Positions 50,301 through 62,048 of a stretch of 64,000 nt of DNA are shown piece after piece. The notes below the pieces were generated by a model, which was not told where the DNA came from, did no database searches, and saw only the letters and a program-made list of their open reading frames with translations. Location of the stretch: assembly GCA_033980235.1 (NCBI GenBank), contig CM067072.1:33021759-33085758 (forward strand), written 5' to 3'. A program made the translations under genes and the position numbers. This DNA comes from Diadema setosum. Its lineage: Eukaryota > Echinodermata > Echinoidea > Diadematoida > Diadematidae. The first letter of the stretch is position 1; each line of letters starts with the position of its first letter.

Positions 50301-53300
50301 TGTTTTGTTTTTCCTTTTTATGCATGTGCATAAGGTGTATCTGCTTCTGCATATGCTAGCCTTGATCTTGAAATGCATAGAAATACCCATGCAATTCTTG
50401 AGATGATCCTGTGTACAAGATCCCTGTCAGTCTGAACAAGCATACTAAGCAAACAATCAACGTTGGTGAAGGTGATGGGACAAACTATCACTTCCGAGGC
50501 GATCTGGATGTGGCAGTCTTTCCGTAGCGCAGCTGAGGAAAGATAGCGTACGCATTCAGATTGCCGAGGAAGTGATAGTTTGTCTCATTGCCTGAAACTA
50601 AAAGTTGATTATTTGCTTTATATTCCATATCTAGGGTCCTAGATATTCCCATTTTATTTCGCATTTGAAACCGTTTTAGCTGTCTTTGGGTATCCTCAGG
50701 GCTTAGGCTACCAGTACACGTAGTTTACTTTAGACGTATGCGCGTAGATGACAAAGTAATGAATTTGTTCCGCGCATTGCGCGCGGCACCGAAATAAAAG
50801 TGCGTTGCACTGTGGACTATCATTTGACCTGGCAGTAGTTAACTGATAGTCCACAGTGCAACGCACTTTTATTTTGCGCGTACTCATCTCACGTTGGGAA
50901 TGTATGGACTTCAAAGAGATCAGCGAAACAAAAGGGACTATCAACACAGAGTGTAACAAACTTTTCTTCTCAGGTGATGTGATGGGCAAAACTGCGCTTA
51001 ATCATGTGATCAGCTCTTCACCAATCTTATAGAAAGATTCTTAGTATGTGGAATACAATAACTAATATCTACATTCTACTCTTCAGACAAACTACTGTGC
51101 AAGTGTGAACAAGCACAATTCAGCATTTCACATTTCAGACAAATTTAACAAAACATATATCTGGATAATCAAGGACTAGCTATGTGCAGGATTTACTTCA
51201 CATCTGCTCACATCATGAGAAATGTTTCAGTCAAATTGGACAATTAAAAAAAAGCAACAAATGTGAGCATTCGAGTGTGTATAGTGTTACCAAATATGTA
51301 TCTCTATGGTCACCTTGATAAAACATCATAAAGCTTTTAATACCACACACAATACGATCTGGCACTCTTTGTTTTGTGTATGTACCCAATTCCATACACT
51401 GTACATTCTCAACAGGTGTATATTCTACTTTCGAATAACTACACTCTAAATTTGTACAGAATGATACATTATTTTATACATCCCTTACCTTTTTTCTCTG
51501 TACAAAATGAATATGGACACATACATGTACAACACTCTGGTAATAAATACAAAATGCTTTTTTTACAATCCCTTTGAAACAACATTGTAAATATCTAATA
51601 CATAACTTATGAAGTCAGTCACAATTGTATTCTTTGCTTTCACATTTGCTGCTCTGTTGCTTTGATTTTCACCAGTGTTGCCCACAAAATCATGCTTTCT
51701 GTCAGGAGTAAATTTTCCTTTCGTAAGATAGAAGAGCCCAATATTGTGTGACATATGAGGTTTAAAGGGTGACATGCACCAAAACCTTTGGACTTAAGAC
51801 CGCCAAGAAATTACCCTTAGACGACAAAGATTTATAAGCTTTCATTTTGACAAGGAGAAGTGAAAAAAAATATCCATGCTAATCTCTACACCAACATCAT
51901 CATTTTTCCTCTCTGTCCTTAAAATTAGGAGAATAAGAAATACGAGAGAACAGGAAAGCAAACCAGAATTGTGCAGAAATATATACAAAACTAAGTTTGC
52001 AAAGTGAAAATGAAAGTGATCATTTAAGCACATGCAGAGACTACCAACAGATGACATTTTTGACAAGTTTTTGTGGCTTCTGGGAAAGTACAGGGCAGGA
52101 TAATAGCAGTTTAATTTGTTTTGGCTGAAAAAGGTGTACATTGCAACTGATTTATAAATTGCCCTACATCAACGTAGATAAGCAATTGTGCTTATTTACA
52201 TCGATGTAGGGCAATTTGTCAATCAGTTGCAATGAAAACATCTCGACGGAAGAACTTCAGGAATTTGAAAAGGTATACATGTTTACACTCTCACCTCACT
52301 CTTATTCAAATATAAGCTTTGCAGTTTTAATTTTGGCAATGCAGGCTTACATGAACGTCCCAGCTGCTTGGAGGCAATTCAAAATCAAGTGCGATGAAGA
52401 TAATATGTTAGTACAAAGGTTGTGGACAGAAAAAATAATAAATTTTGTTACAATGACATGAATGCTAATATGCACTAATATGCACAGACTGGAACTTGTA
52501 AAGCATAATCTCTCAAGGGATACATGATGTTAGGGATGGATGTACTGGGTAGAAAATAAGAGTATAGGGAATGTGGTGAGTATGTTGAAGTGGTAGGATG
52601 TATTCTCACTATAGCAGAAGACATACCACATAATATGGAAAAGGCAGACTTGTATATCTATGACATGGTCTTTGAGAACAAAATAACTTGACAAATGAAC
52701 TACTAGAACAGATACCGAATATGAGGATGAGAGGTTTGCAGTGACGCAGATACCAAATATGATGAGATGCTGTGAAATGGTGGAAAAAAAGTCTTTACCT
52801 GTGTCTCAAAGTTGCTCTCCATTCTCCTCGGGAAAGTTGCACTCTTGGAGAACTTGCCATCGGTCTTGTTGCCACGGAGCATCTTCTGGTACTCCCGGTA
52901 GTTTGATTGGGCATCTGGGTCAGATGGAGAGAGGGACATCTTTAAGTCAGGCATCTTGCCACCCTTACCCGACTTGATCTTGAGGATATCATCGGCTGGC
53001 ATGGAGGGAGTGGACCGACCTGACGTGTAGCCACTGCTCTGGCTCGGCGACGACCTCCCGTCATCGGAATCCCTCCTCATTTCGGTGTCCCGTACAATGT
53101 CGACCACCTGATCGTCAGGGTTTTCTGACGTCTCTGAAGGCTGGCTTTCATCTCTGGATGAGGTGGACTCTGAACGAAGGCGTTCCCTCTCCTTGGATAT
53201 CTCCCTCTCTCGTTCTTTCTGGAGGCGGATATCACGCTCGATCAGACTTTCTCTCTTTGAGGAGCTATCATCTGAGAGACCATCGTAAGAGAATGATGTA

Positions 53301-55531
53301 TTCCCCTCTATGCTATCATCCAGAGAGTCAATGTTATCAGATGACTTATTGATTGCTCTTGTTGATGAAGATCTCGCCCTCTCCCCATGTGACACTGGGC
53401 GCGTCTTTGTCTGAAGGGAGCGTCTTCGTTGTTCTACTTCTGCCGCCTTCTGCTCCCAGAGGGAGCGCACTGACTTCATGTTCAGTTTGGGTTGGACAAT
53501 TTCTGACTGGGCCTCTCCATCTCTGGCTCCGGATTCCCCAGACTGGACTACATCAGGCATCTTGGGAGTGGTGCGCGGCGTCGAGGACTGGCTCCCCTCC
53601 GACTCAGCCTCAGATGTGGAATCCTGCCTCGATCGAATGAATGCCCCCTGCCGCTGCTTCTTTCTTTCCTCATACCGTCTCAGACTAGCTGCTTGAGGTT
53701 CATCCAGGATAATCTTTGACTTCTCCACCGACTTCTGGAACTCCTCCTGGCCTTTCCAGGTATTCCTGGAAACCTTCCGCACTCTGGTTGAGGCCAAGAC
53801 ATCGCTCTTGGCCATACTCTTCTTGGCAGGCTTCTCCTCTTCTGGATCTTTGTTGAAGATGGCTTCGATTTCTTCTGGGCTTGATCCGTCAAGATATATA
53901 GGCTCCTGTGTAACTCCGGCAGATGCATAGACGGGTGACATGACTGTTGGGGAAGACTCCACTTTCGTCTCAGAAACAGGCACAACAGATTCTGCACTTT
54001 TCACTGGCGGCACTACTGGTGCTGTCGATAATGTCTCAATGTGTGGGAGTTCCACAGCATCCAGCTCTGCAATGACAGGAGATTTACCAGCACTCAAATC
54101 TGGTTTCGGTATCATCGGCAGCTCCTCTGTACTCTTGTCAAAGCTGTCCATGTCACTGGATGGAGATAAGGGTGATTTCCGCTGGTAGGTGGTACTGATT
54201 CGCGGAAGAACACTGACCCTTGGTAGAGTGTTGGACATGAAGCTTTTCCCAGATGATGATCCTGAGCCAAAGAAGCTCAAGTCCCTCCTTATGTCCCTTG
54301 GTTTAGGAACAGACATTTTGCGTGATGGGCTCTCATGTGATTCAGCAGTCTTTGGGCTTACTGCAATTGGCTCGGCCTCAGCAGGGGAATCAAAAGTTTG
54401 CTGCTCTGGGTTCTTGATATCCAGAGTTTCGACAATATTTGTTTTGGGTGCCTCTTCTGCTGTGATATCGCCCATGCTAGCTGGAACTGCAGGCACAGAG
54501 TCCATTTTGTCTTCGTCACATTCTGCGTCTGTGCTCACTTTGCTGTCGATGACACTTTCAGGTAACAATGTGTCTACACTGACTGATAAACTTTCTTTTT
54601 CCTCTGGCTCGCAGACAGCATGGACAACAGCCTCTTCTAGCCCCTTTTCTTGACACAATGCATGCTCTGACTCAACAGTTGTCTCAAGGGTAATCACTTC
54701 GGCTGCACTCTCTTGCTCCACAAGCTCACTCTCAACTTTATCAGCACATTCCTGCTCACTGTCCACGCTGTACACTTCCCTCGCTGAACTGATCAAAATG
54801 TTCTCCACAAATTTTGCTACCTCCCCCTCATCAATTTCATCATCTTGCTGCGGAAGCAGGGAGGGAGGTGCAACAGCTGAAGTCTCCATGCCCAAGGGTG
54901 GGGTGGGTGAGACTGCTTTGTCCTCCTCTTCCCAGTCGAGCACAATATCACTCTTGCTCGGCACATCAGGAAATGGCAAGTCGTTGGCATGGCAACCAAT
55001 TTGAGCATCTGCCGGGACGTCTCCTTCCGTGTCGAGGTCCTCCACACTCATTTCGGGGTGTGAATTCAATGTGTCCCTGCTATCCATCTCCACTGGGTCA
55101 TAGTCTGGCATCTCTGTCTGGAAGATCGGCTCAAAGTCATGGCTCATATTTTTGACATCATCTTTAAAAATGTCTTCCATCTCATTATGGGTTCCGTTTG
55201 CTTCGGGAGAAGTGAAGGCCTCCGGATCCGCACCTTCCTGATCACTCTGGAAGATGTCCTCCACCTCCACTTGCTCCTGGCTGTGCAATCTCTCTTCCTC
55301 CTCCTGCATCAACCGCTCATTGTTCTCGAACTCGTCGTTCGTGTGGTCGAGATCTGCCGCTGTGCCACTCAGGTCGAAGAGGTTGTCATGTTCAGCCACG
55401 TCGTGGGTGTCAGTTGCGCTCGAGGAGAGCCGTGGCTCCAGAGAGGCAGCTGCTTCCATGTCTTCACCCTCTGCACTGGTTCCTGCTTTGGGGTCTGTCT
55501 CTGCCTCCTCAAATTTGGGAATGTCCGGTAT
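47267..55531 (-). CDS. AKAP2/MISP-C-like disordered scaffold protein, C-terminal 1079 residues (5' exons not found)
   Basis: Exons on the minus strand: 55531-52799 (911 codons), 49646-49481, 48349-48084, 47341-47267. All junctions are GT-AG and in phase, 3240 nt in total including TAA. Residues 1-330 are strongly acidic. The middle is Ser/Pro-rich with RRDLSFFGSGSSSGKS and VSVLPRIS. Further on come VSRNTWKGQEEFQKSVEKSK, RRYEERKKQRQGAF, MKSVRSLWEQKAAEVEQRR and two charged helices, SLIERDIRLQKEREREISKE and SLMDMEIQAQREKEEAFRRE. These last two resemble the 'S-ΦΦ-x-EI-REREEE' helix of the AKAP2/MISP C-terminal family (PKA-anchoring or actin-linked scaffolds). The C-terminus KKKLALAEHWEHKW fits that idea. 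The identity is a guess from motif style. No membrane segment is seen. The gene converges on SZT2. Confidence 0.5.
47342..48083 (-). other. Minus-gene last intron
   Basis: AT-rich, no feature recognised. Confidence 0.55.
48084..48349 (-). CDS. Minus-gene exon 3 of 4 (charged helix)
   Basis: The acceptor CCCCGGTGCAG precedes AKVEPKPRRSLMDMEIQAQR and EKEEAFRREQQTRKLSG, then a long Ser/Thr/Pro tract (STSGSTSSSSATSPATTPQG) and QPAKSVYK, then the donor CAAG/GTGAGC. This helix is the best match to the AKAP2/MISP C-terminal pattern. Confidence 0.85.
48350..49480 (-). other. Minus-gene intron 2-3
   Basis: It contains two related CCCCCCCCCCAAAAAAAA runs (48632-48651 and 48813-48829). No exon. The 151-codon minus frame at 48771-49226 has no codon bias. 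Confidence 0.55.
49481..49646 (-). CDS. Minus-gene exon 2 of 4
   Basis: The acceptor TTTTTCAAAAG precedes ASSSGGSLAISVGDVPDVIM, VDGMNSSTTTSEKTRKTS and VQQGIKLSQTLEKKKV. The donor is GTTG/GTAGGT. Phase 0 in, phase 1 out, matching both neighbours. 55 codons. Confidence 0.82.
49751..50141. mobile_element. Fold-back element with TTAAAG ends, 391 bp
   Basis: The left end TTAAAGGGTGTGTACAGTTC is matched by the right end GTACTGTACAGTCTCTTTAA. Inside, AAATGGCTGAGATATCC (49896) is matched by GGATATCTCAGCCATTTG (49980). The arms match over most of their length at roughly 75-80%. Non-coding. TTAA ends as in several other elements here. Confidence 0.75.
50478..50583. repeat. ~106-nt stem-loop (32-bp imperfect stem)
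   Basis: The left arm GACAAACTATCACTTCCGAG then GCGATCTGGATG pairs with the right arm CATTCAGATTGCCGAGGAAG then TGATAGTTTGTC, with about three mismatches. A nested hairpin CTTTCC ... GGAAAG sits in the loop. Confidence 0.8.
50792..50874. repeat. Perfect 31-bp hairpin, 21-nt loop
   Basis: The left arm AAATAAAAGTGCGTTGCACT then GTGGACTATCA and right arm 50844-50874 are exact reverse complements. CG-rich words (GCGCATTGCGCGCG and TTGCGCGTAC) flank it. Confidence 0.9.
52141..52256. repeat. SINE-derived inverted pair (hairpin)
   Basis: TTGCAACTGATTTATAAATT then GCCCTACATCAACGTAG faces ATCGATGTAGGGCAATTTGT then CAATCAGTTGCAATG. The right half continues with AAACATCTCGACGGAAGAA. Both halves match the body of the tRNA-derived SINE at 32811-33346 in opposite orientations. 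Confidence 0.8.
52799..55531 (-). CDS. Giant exon, 911 codons (acidic, disordered, two charged-helix motifs)
   Basis: The acceptor CATACCTCCAG precedes ATA CCG GAC (IPDIPKFEEAETD). The donor is ACACAG/GTAAAG after MESNFETQ. It is phase 0 on both sides, 2733 nt with no stop, with GC content near 50% against about 38% in flanking DNA. It is rich in E, D, S and P. EDIF recurs (VEDIFQSDQ, MEDIFKDD), as do S-P sites. The basic helix SLIERDIRLQKERERE lies around residue 790. The upstream in-frame ATG at 55591 precedes the acceptor and is not a convincing start. Confidence 0.88.
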
Positions 55532-58500
55532 CTGGAGGTATGATGCATAAACACACAAAACAGTTGTAGACTTATACAGTAAACTTATCAATCATGTATC
55601 ATTAACATGAAAAAAAAAATAAAAAAAAAAAAAAACAATGACTGAGATACATCTTAAAATGAGGTTATCCACTGTGGTGAATTCAGTGTGACTGACCATA
55701 ACTTCAGTCTCCATTATTCAATCTTCGAGTCACAACAAAGTAATTGCAACATGCTATGAAAGTAAAAACAAATAGGACGCACAGATGCAGCGGATGTTCC
55801 TCCAATCACACTGTACATTCTCTTCCCTCGCATTCTGAGCAACAAACATGCGTACACTGGAGGCTAGGGGTGGTTCCCATCCCGCCAGTGACTCATAGCG
55901 AGAACAGAAAGTGGGGAATGCACGCGGGTTAACACGACCACAACATTCGGCACAAGCTTTCTCGAGGTTCCTGCAAAAGGAAAGGCTCAGGGTCTCCAAG
56001 GCTCTTTTTGTCTTGGTCTGTGTCATCCCAAGCGCAGATCGATTTTGCGGGACCTGGGAATGATGAGGTAACATATGCATTTCCCCCACTATTCGATGAC
56101 ACGGCTCTATTCCAGCTGCAGTGCCTTACCCTGTGGGGACTGGAATTCGAGTGCACATTGTTGAAGTCCATGACCAAGCAGCAGCTTTTTTAGGGGAAAT
56201 TACCACAGTTCCTGTTTCAGAGATGACAGACTAGTGGTACATGCTTTCAGCAAGAGGGAGAGATAACACAATATTCTCAAGCCCTCCAAGCTTTGACATG
56301 GCAACATGAAATTTGGTTTGGCAGGAAACTTCCTGGCGCTGAAAGGGGGGGGGGGGGGACATTTGGACATCATTGAGAATATCCCTTGTAAAGAATTATA
56401 TATGTTTAAAGTTTTCATTCAGAAATAAATCAATAGTAATGCATACATGTATGATAGTTTATCAAAGATAAGGGGGATTCCAAAAATATCTACACAATAG
56501 AAGAAACAAAATCCTTGAAAGGAAACTACAAAGTGTTCTTATAACACGTAAACTTCCCCCAAAATCACCAACTTATATATATAAAAAGGCAGACAGACCA
56601 AATATTGTGCACTAATTAGGTAGTGCTTATGGAATCTACATGTCATGTGGAAATCTTGCATGACATGGCTGAAACCTTCAAATACCTTTATATGGGTCAA
56701 GTATGTTTTTATATGATTACTGCCATTCAGTGGCACCAATAAAGAAGCTCAGACATGGATGAAGATCTTCTGTTCTTAATTATCTCATTTGAGCTTAGTC
56801 ATAACGAGTCAACTAAGATGTAAAAATAAATCAAGTGTGATACACACTCAAAATAAATGCTTTCTGTATGTAAGAAAACAAAAACAAAAATGTCTAGCAT
56901 TATTATGGATGACATCCTGGGAAATCACGATCCGCAAATTGATCTAATTCTGTTGTATGCAATGAACTTGGGTCATTACTGCATTTACTGCAGCATTTCG
57001 AGAATAAGTCAGATATTTGGGGATAGTCACGAAGGCCACAGTCACAATTCATTCATGAAGTACGTCAGAAACCAGTGTCCTTTTTTGGGTGTTGGCAAAC
57101 ACCCAGATGGCATGCATGCTAAATAAATACTGCCCCTAACTGAAAAAAAAAATCGAAACAATTGTCAATGTGCATTGTCCTTGCGGTTGCTAAAAATAAC
57201 AAAAGATTACAATGCAACACAGTGGTGGTAGTTTCCCTGCCTAGAGCAAACTGCAAACATACCCTAGTTTGGACAAAATACAATTTCAGTGAATCACACG
57301 CTCTACAAATAATTCAAAATAATTCAAGATGGGAATTAGATCTGTAAATACCCAAAACATTTTTTTTTTCCACTCACAATGCAACTTGTGTGCAAACTAT
57401 TGAGCCCCCCCCCCCCAAAAAAAAGGGGGATGTCAAGCATGTCATAGTGCCGATGGTCAAAATCTGTGCATGCAAATGTGCTGTGATCAGATTGGCCAAA
57501 GTATTTAAGAGAGACAAGTACGACAAGTCAAAAAATATCACTCTAGTTATTCACTACTTTTGCAAAGATTTTGATTTGCATACAATACACAATTACAACA
57601 ATGTTTTAATCCCATTTTTTTTTAATCCAACATTTTTAATTCTATGTGTGCCACAGTGCTTCATTATCTGAGACTGCAATATAAGAGCACTTTTGGAAAA
57701 TATTTCATTTTTTCGAAGTCATGTAGCATTTTACAGAGACTTTTATACCAGACATGCACTAAGCAAAACTGAAGAGAAAAATATAAACTTTGCTTAGTGT
57801 GATATAATTTTATCAATTAGGAAATAACAACAACAACTTTCCACTGAAAAACAACATCATAAGATATAACAGCATCACAATAATTTGATGCCTGTGAAAG
57901 CACAGAAAGGATTTATAGCGTGGTGGCAGAGAATCTGCACATCAACAAGGGATTGATGGCTTTTGGCTCTTAGCTGATATTATTGAAAGAGGATGGAAGC
58001 ATTTCTCAGAGGGATGATGGGGTGATTATCTGGATGACACAGGGCCCACAAGGAGTAGAGAGACCTTCACGGGGAGGATGAGGTGGAAGATCAAAGGATG
58101 CCATCCTGAGAACCCCACCCACTGGGGGGGAGTGGTCTTTGTTGGAAGAAGGGATTCACTCCGGGGTCAAATCCCTGAGCAAGTGTTTTAAGTCCATCTT
58201 CTAATCAATAGTTAAGGATGATGACAGCACTACACAATTTAGAGTTGCTCCTGATTTGATCACTATACTGACATATGATATATACAGTATGTCCCCCCCC
58301 AAAAAAAAAAAAATACAATCAAATTTTTGCATTGATAACACCCAATATGATTAAACTGTCTAAATGCTACTTCAGGGTTTTAGAACATAACATCTTAGCT
58401 CTATTTAGCAGAAAACCCCATTAAATTTTGTGAAGCGGTCACAGAGAAATGTGGAATGTTGTAAAGCATGCCATGAGTCTGATTCTTCCAAATTTAGCAC

Positions 58501-58876
58501 TTCGATGCTTTTGTGTGTGAATACAACAGACAGAACTTTGAGGGAAGAGATTCTTGACATCCTCTGCAATATTCCTCATTTCTCTTTGACCATTGAAGCA
58601 AATCGCATGGGGTTTTCTGTAAGATGTGGGCAATGAGTTATAGGTTCATACCCTGAATTTGTATTTGGATTGATTCACTATTTTTAAAGATATCATTGCG
58701 GATGGTCCCATTGAAATTTTTTCGGGGGACATATGGTATATATCATGTCTCTTTCGCTTATCTGGCCTATCTTTGGATTAAATTCTTTTCTTGAAGATCT
58801 GTTAACCACATTACGTATCTGAGACTTGCAGTCACTGCTGGCATCCTTTGGCACCTGTCATAGTTGATGTGAACAT

Positions 58877-58901
58877 GTCTGTCTGTCTGTCTGTCTGTCT
58901 G
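58877..58901. repeat. (GTCT)n microsatellite
   Basis: Six GTCT units in a row. Confidence 0.92.
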
Positions 58902-60192
58902 CAAGACATGGTTTTGCTATAATGCCAGTCTACAACGTACATGTAAGTACATGTATTTACACTCACTACACTGCAGTCTAGACCCAGAAGCATCCAGAAA
59001 TAGTACAGCTCCTTGAAATTGCTTTGCAACTTTGTTCTGTCTTTGCACAAAACAATGAACACATTATATAGCTTATAAGCCTCATTAACTGTTTTGTTTT
59101 TACAGCATAAGTAAAAACAAAGTACATTGAAATTCTTTAAACTTTAAGAAGAATATATTCATATATGTATTCCTGTATGAAACCATATTTGTAATGTGAA
59201 CTTTCAGTCACTGATGCCAAGAAGGGGGGGGGGGGGGGGGAGGGAAGAAAGGTATTGGGGAGGTGACCTCAATATCAGTCAAAATCTGACAAGCATGCAA
59301 AGCATATGACCGAATACATCTGTTTCTAACTGTCTCTGATATGCTGATCGTGCAGTTATAGTTTTCCACTTTCCAATGCTCACCTTCCGTTTGAAAGAAG
59401 GAATGCAGAATTTGAGCGACAGATGTGGAGGACATTCAGAGAATATGAAATTTGGACCCCTTAGGAACCATTCTCACCCCTACCAGTCTACATCTGATAA
59501 CACATGTGTTTCCTTTACCTTACACCATAGATTTCCATTGAATACAATCACATCCTAATGGCAAGCAGACATTGAGATGTGATTGGCACACCAGTCTCTT
59601 CACTAGACTGTGCCATATATACTAGACTGACAGCACACACATACAAACAAAAATTTATTGCCTTTTATAGGACATGTATGAGTATAAATCACCACTAACA
59701 ATTCAGGAATGAAGAGTGTCTACAAGTACCTTTAATCAAGGTTCATATTGAGGTAAGTATCTGTAGTACACAGCTATGACAGGAAAACCTGAAATATTAT
59801 CAATGAATGAACTACTGGCTGAGTTTTCGCTTTCCCGATGACGCAAATTTTAGCAAACCGACCTCTTTTAGTGTCTAAAAATAAGATTCATTTTTAAATA
59901 TGGAATGCTGTATATACTTCAACACTATGGAGCAAAAGGATGGAAGTAGGATTACGTTATCAGGGAATCAAAGCCAGAATGTAAATGGTAATGCAAGAAA
60001 ACTCTTCAATTATCTGCTTCAAAAATCAAGAACTCTCCACCCTGTATCTATTTGCGACTTCCATTGCCCAAAGTACACTGTGATTCTAATCAGCGTAGCA
60101 TGTACATTCTGCATATATGTACCGCAAACAGTCACATGGTCTGGACTAAAAGGGGGCGCAATCCCTTCTCGACTCTGACGTGAATCCAAGTG

Positions 60193-60559
60193 TTAAAGAT
60201 CCTGTTTACCTATGGGAGCAGTGGTTTAAAAAATGTTCAAGATATCACATTTGATGCATATGTGTAGGTCTGTTGTATCACAAAACTTCCTACCATATAA
60301 AGTTTTTGCAATAAAGTCTAAAATATAAGGAGATATCAGGATTTTCTCATTAAACCATAACTTTAGACAGTTTCGTCTGGCAACATTTTTATTAAAGCTT
60401 TTGTTCACATTTTGTGTATTTAACAATACTTAACATCGACGATACGGATTCAAATTTTTCTAGTGGTTGTTTCTATCCCTAACTCACATTTTAGAATTAT
60501 TTTAAAGCACTAATTCTGGATTGTTGTTTCTTCTGCAAATAGTAAATTATGCCTTTAAA
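60193..60559. repeat. Dispersed TTAAAG...CTTTAA repeat, copy B
   Basis: It begins TTAAAGATCCTGTTTACCTA and ends AATTATGCCTTTAA. It matches copy A (29723-29982) at both ends. A central segment of about 100 bp (about 60345-60450) is absent in copy A. The 66-codon frame inside is not a gene. Confidence 0.75.
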
Positions 60560-62048
60560 TAACAGCATTGTAGTGCACTCTGCGTTAAAGACCAATTTGA
60601 TGAGGAACTTTGGCAACATTCCACTGAAGAAATGACAAATTTGTGTATCAAAGACTTTGCTTCAAGGTACCAAAGAGGAGCATCATTGAAGGAAACCCCT
60701 CCCCCCCCCCCCCCCCCCACTGTCTCATCTTATTTAAAACTGCAATAAATATTGATACCAATACTGTACAAAGTGTATGTCAAGGTATGAGCTGTATAAT
60801 AAATAAGATTTTGATAGGCAGATGGTATCTGCAATTAGTTTTAGTTTCTGTCTAATGTCAGATTGTAACAACTCCCTGCTCAAGGAAAAAAAAAAAGAAG
60901 AATGGAAAGAAATATGAGATGTGCATCTCCAATTCCTAAAACCTGCAATTTTGGCACAGATATATGTAAGGCAGAATGATATCCTTAAAACTGGCAGCAT
61001 TGTTTTGAATATCGATGGCCAGGAAAGCATATCTGTATGAGAATCCCACTCATTGATCAAGTCCCACACACTACATTTCATGATGTACCCTGCCTCCATT
61101 TCCTAGGTAAGATTACAATAGAGATGCATAATATGCATTGAAATAATTATTATTACTACACAGAAATAAACAGTACATTATTTATTTTTTCTTAAAAATG
61201 ACAGTTAAGAATCACAAAACATCAGTATGTTCCTCTCACTTTCCTGCCTTCCATTACTTTCAAAGAGATCTTGATGTGCAAAACAAAACAACACAACCAA
61301 GCCAGTACTCTGGGCTGCGCTATTACGTTGCCCTAAAACTAAAGACACTAATTGATAGGACACTCAATTAGTATGTTATAGTTTTGGAGTTTTATGACAC
61401 AGATTGCTATAAATATAATGGTGTGAGAGGTACACAATGCAGAATAGATTTTCCCTATGCATGCTATGAAAAAAATGAAGAGACTCTCACCCCTCCCCCT
61501 CCCCCTTCCCCCTGAAAAGATACAAGGGGGAGGGGAGGACTTGGGAGTGGGAAAGAGGGGAAGAAACTTTACAATCAGTCACAGTACCAAGCCGTATCAA
61601 GGTCAACTGGCGATAACTCTGTCATCGCCAGCTAATCTTCATATTCATGAATGGCCGACCTTCCCATAGCAGTTTTAAGCCATCCAGCCCTCCTCTTGTG
61701 ATTTCTGAGTTTAACTCGCGGATGATTGTAGTAATTCCCATCTAAAAATACCTGCAAGGGCTACAGCAGGCACAGGATATTTCTAATTATATTCCAAGCA
61801 TACAGAATCTCGGCATGAAATATCGTTTTCTTTCCTTGTTGCGATCAAAGATGTTGGGGGGGGGGGGCTAAACAAAGGCTTGAAAACAAAGAATGATAGC
61901 TCAGAGAGAATATAAAATGGAATTTACTGATGGCTAACGAAATCAAAGCATGTCAAAAAACAATAAATGATGATTATGAAAAACTCTGCATATATTTTTT
62001 ACCGAGTCCAGCAAGCAGAATAACAAATTCTGCCACAGACTTTGCTTC

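Larger units (their letters stand above)
49647..52798 (-). other. Minus-gene intron 1-2 (3.15 kb, element-rich)
   Basis: It contains the fold-back element 49751-50141, hairpins at 50478-50583 and 50792-50874, and the SINE-derived hairpin 52141-52256. The rest (50900-52140, 52260-52790) is AT-rich with nothing recognised. Confidence 0.6.

Noticed and set aside
54189..54653. 154-codon plus-strand frame inside the giant minus exon
   Set aside because: Antisense shadow caused by codon bias of the real minus-strand frame.
55754..56177. GC-richer block with 111- and 82-codon minus-strand frames as a 5' exon
   Set aside because: A CTTTCCTTTTGCAG acceptor-like site exists, but no downstream donor in the right phase was found. 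Left as a possible promoter or UTR region.
58030..58110. Short minus-strand frame MASFDLPPHPPREGL as a coding exon
   Set aside because: No convincing donor and the frame stops soon after. Chance is the simpler explanation.
59390..59450. Possible first coding exon of the minus gene (MSSTSVAQILHSFFQTE then GTGAGC)
   Set aside because: ATG after an in-frame stop and a good donor are suggestive. The phase does not match the giant exon and no intermediate exon was found, so it is not annotated.
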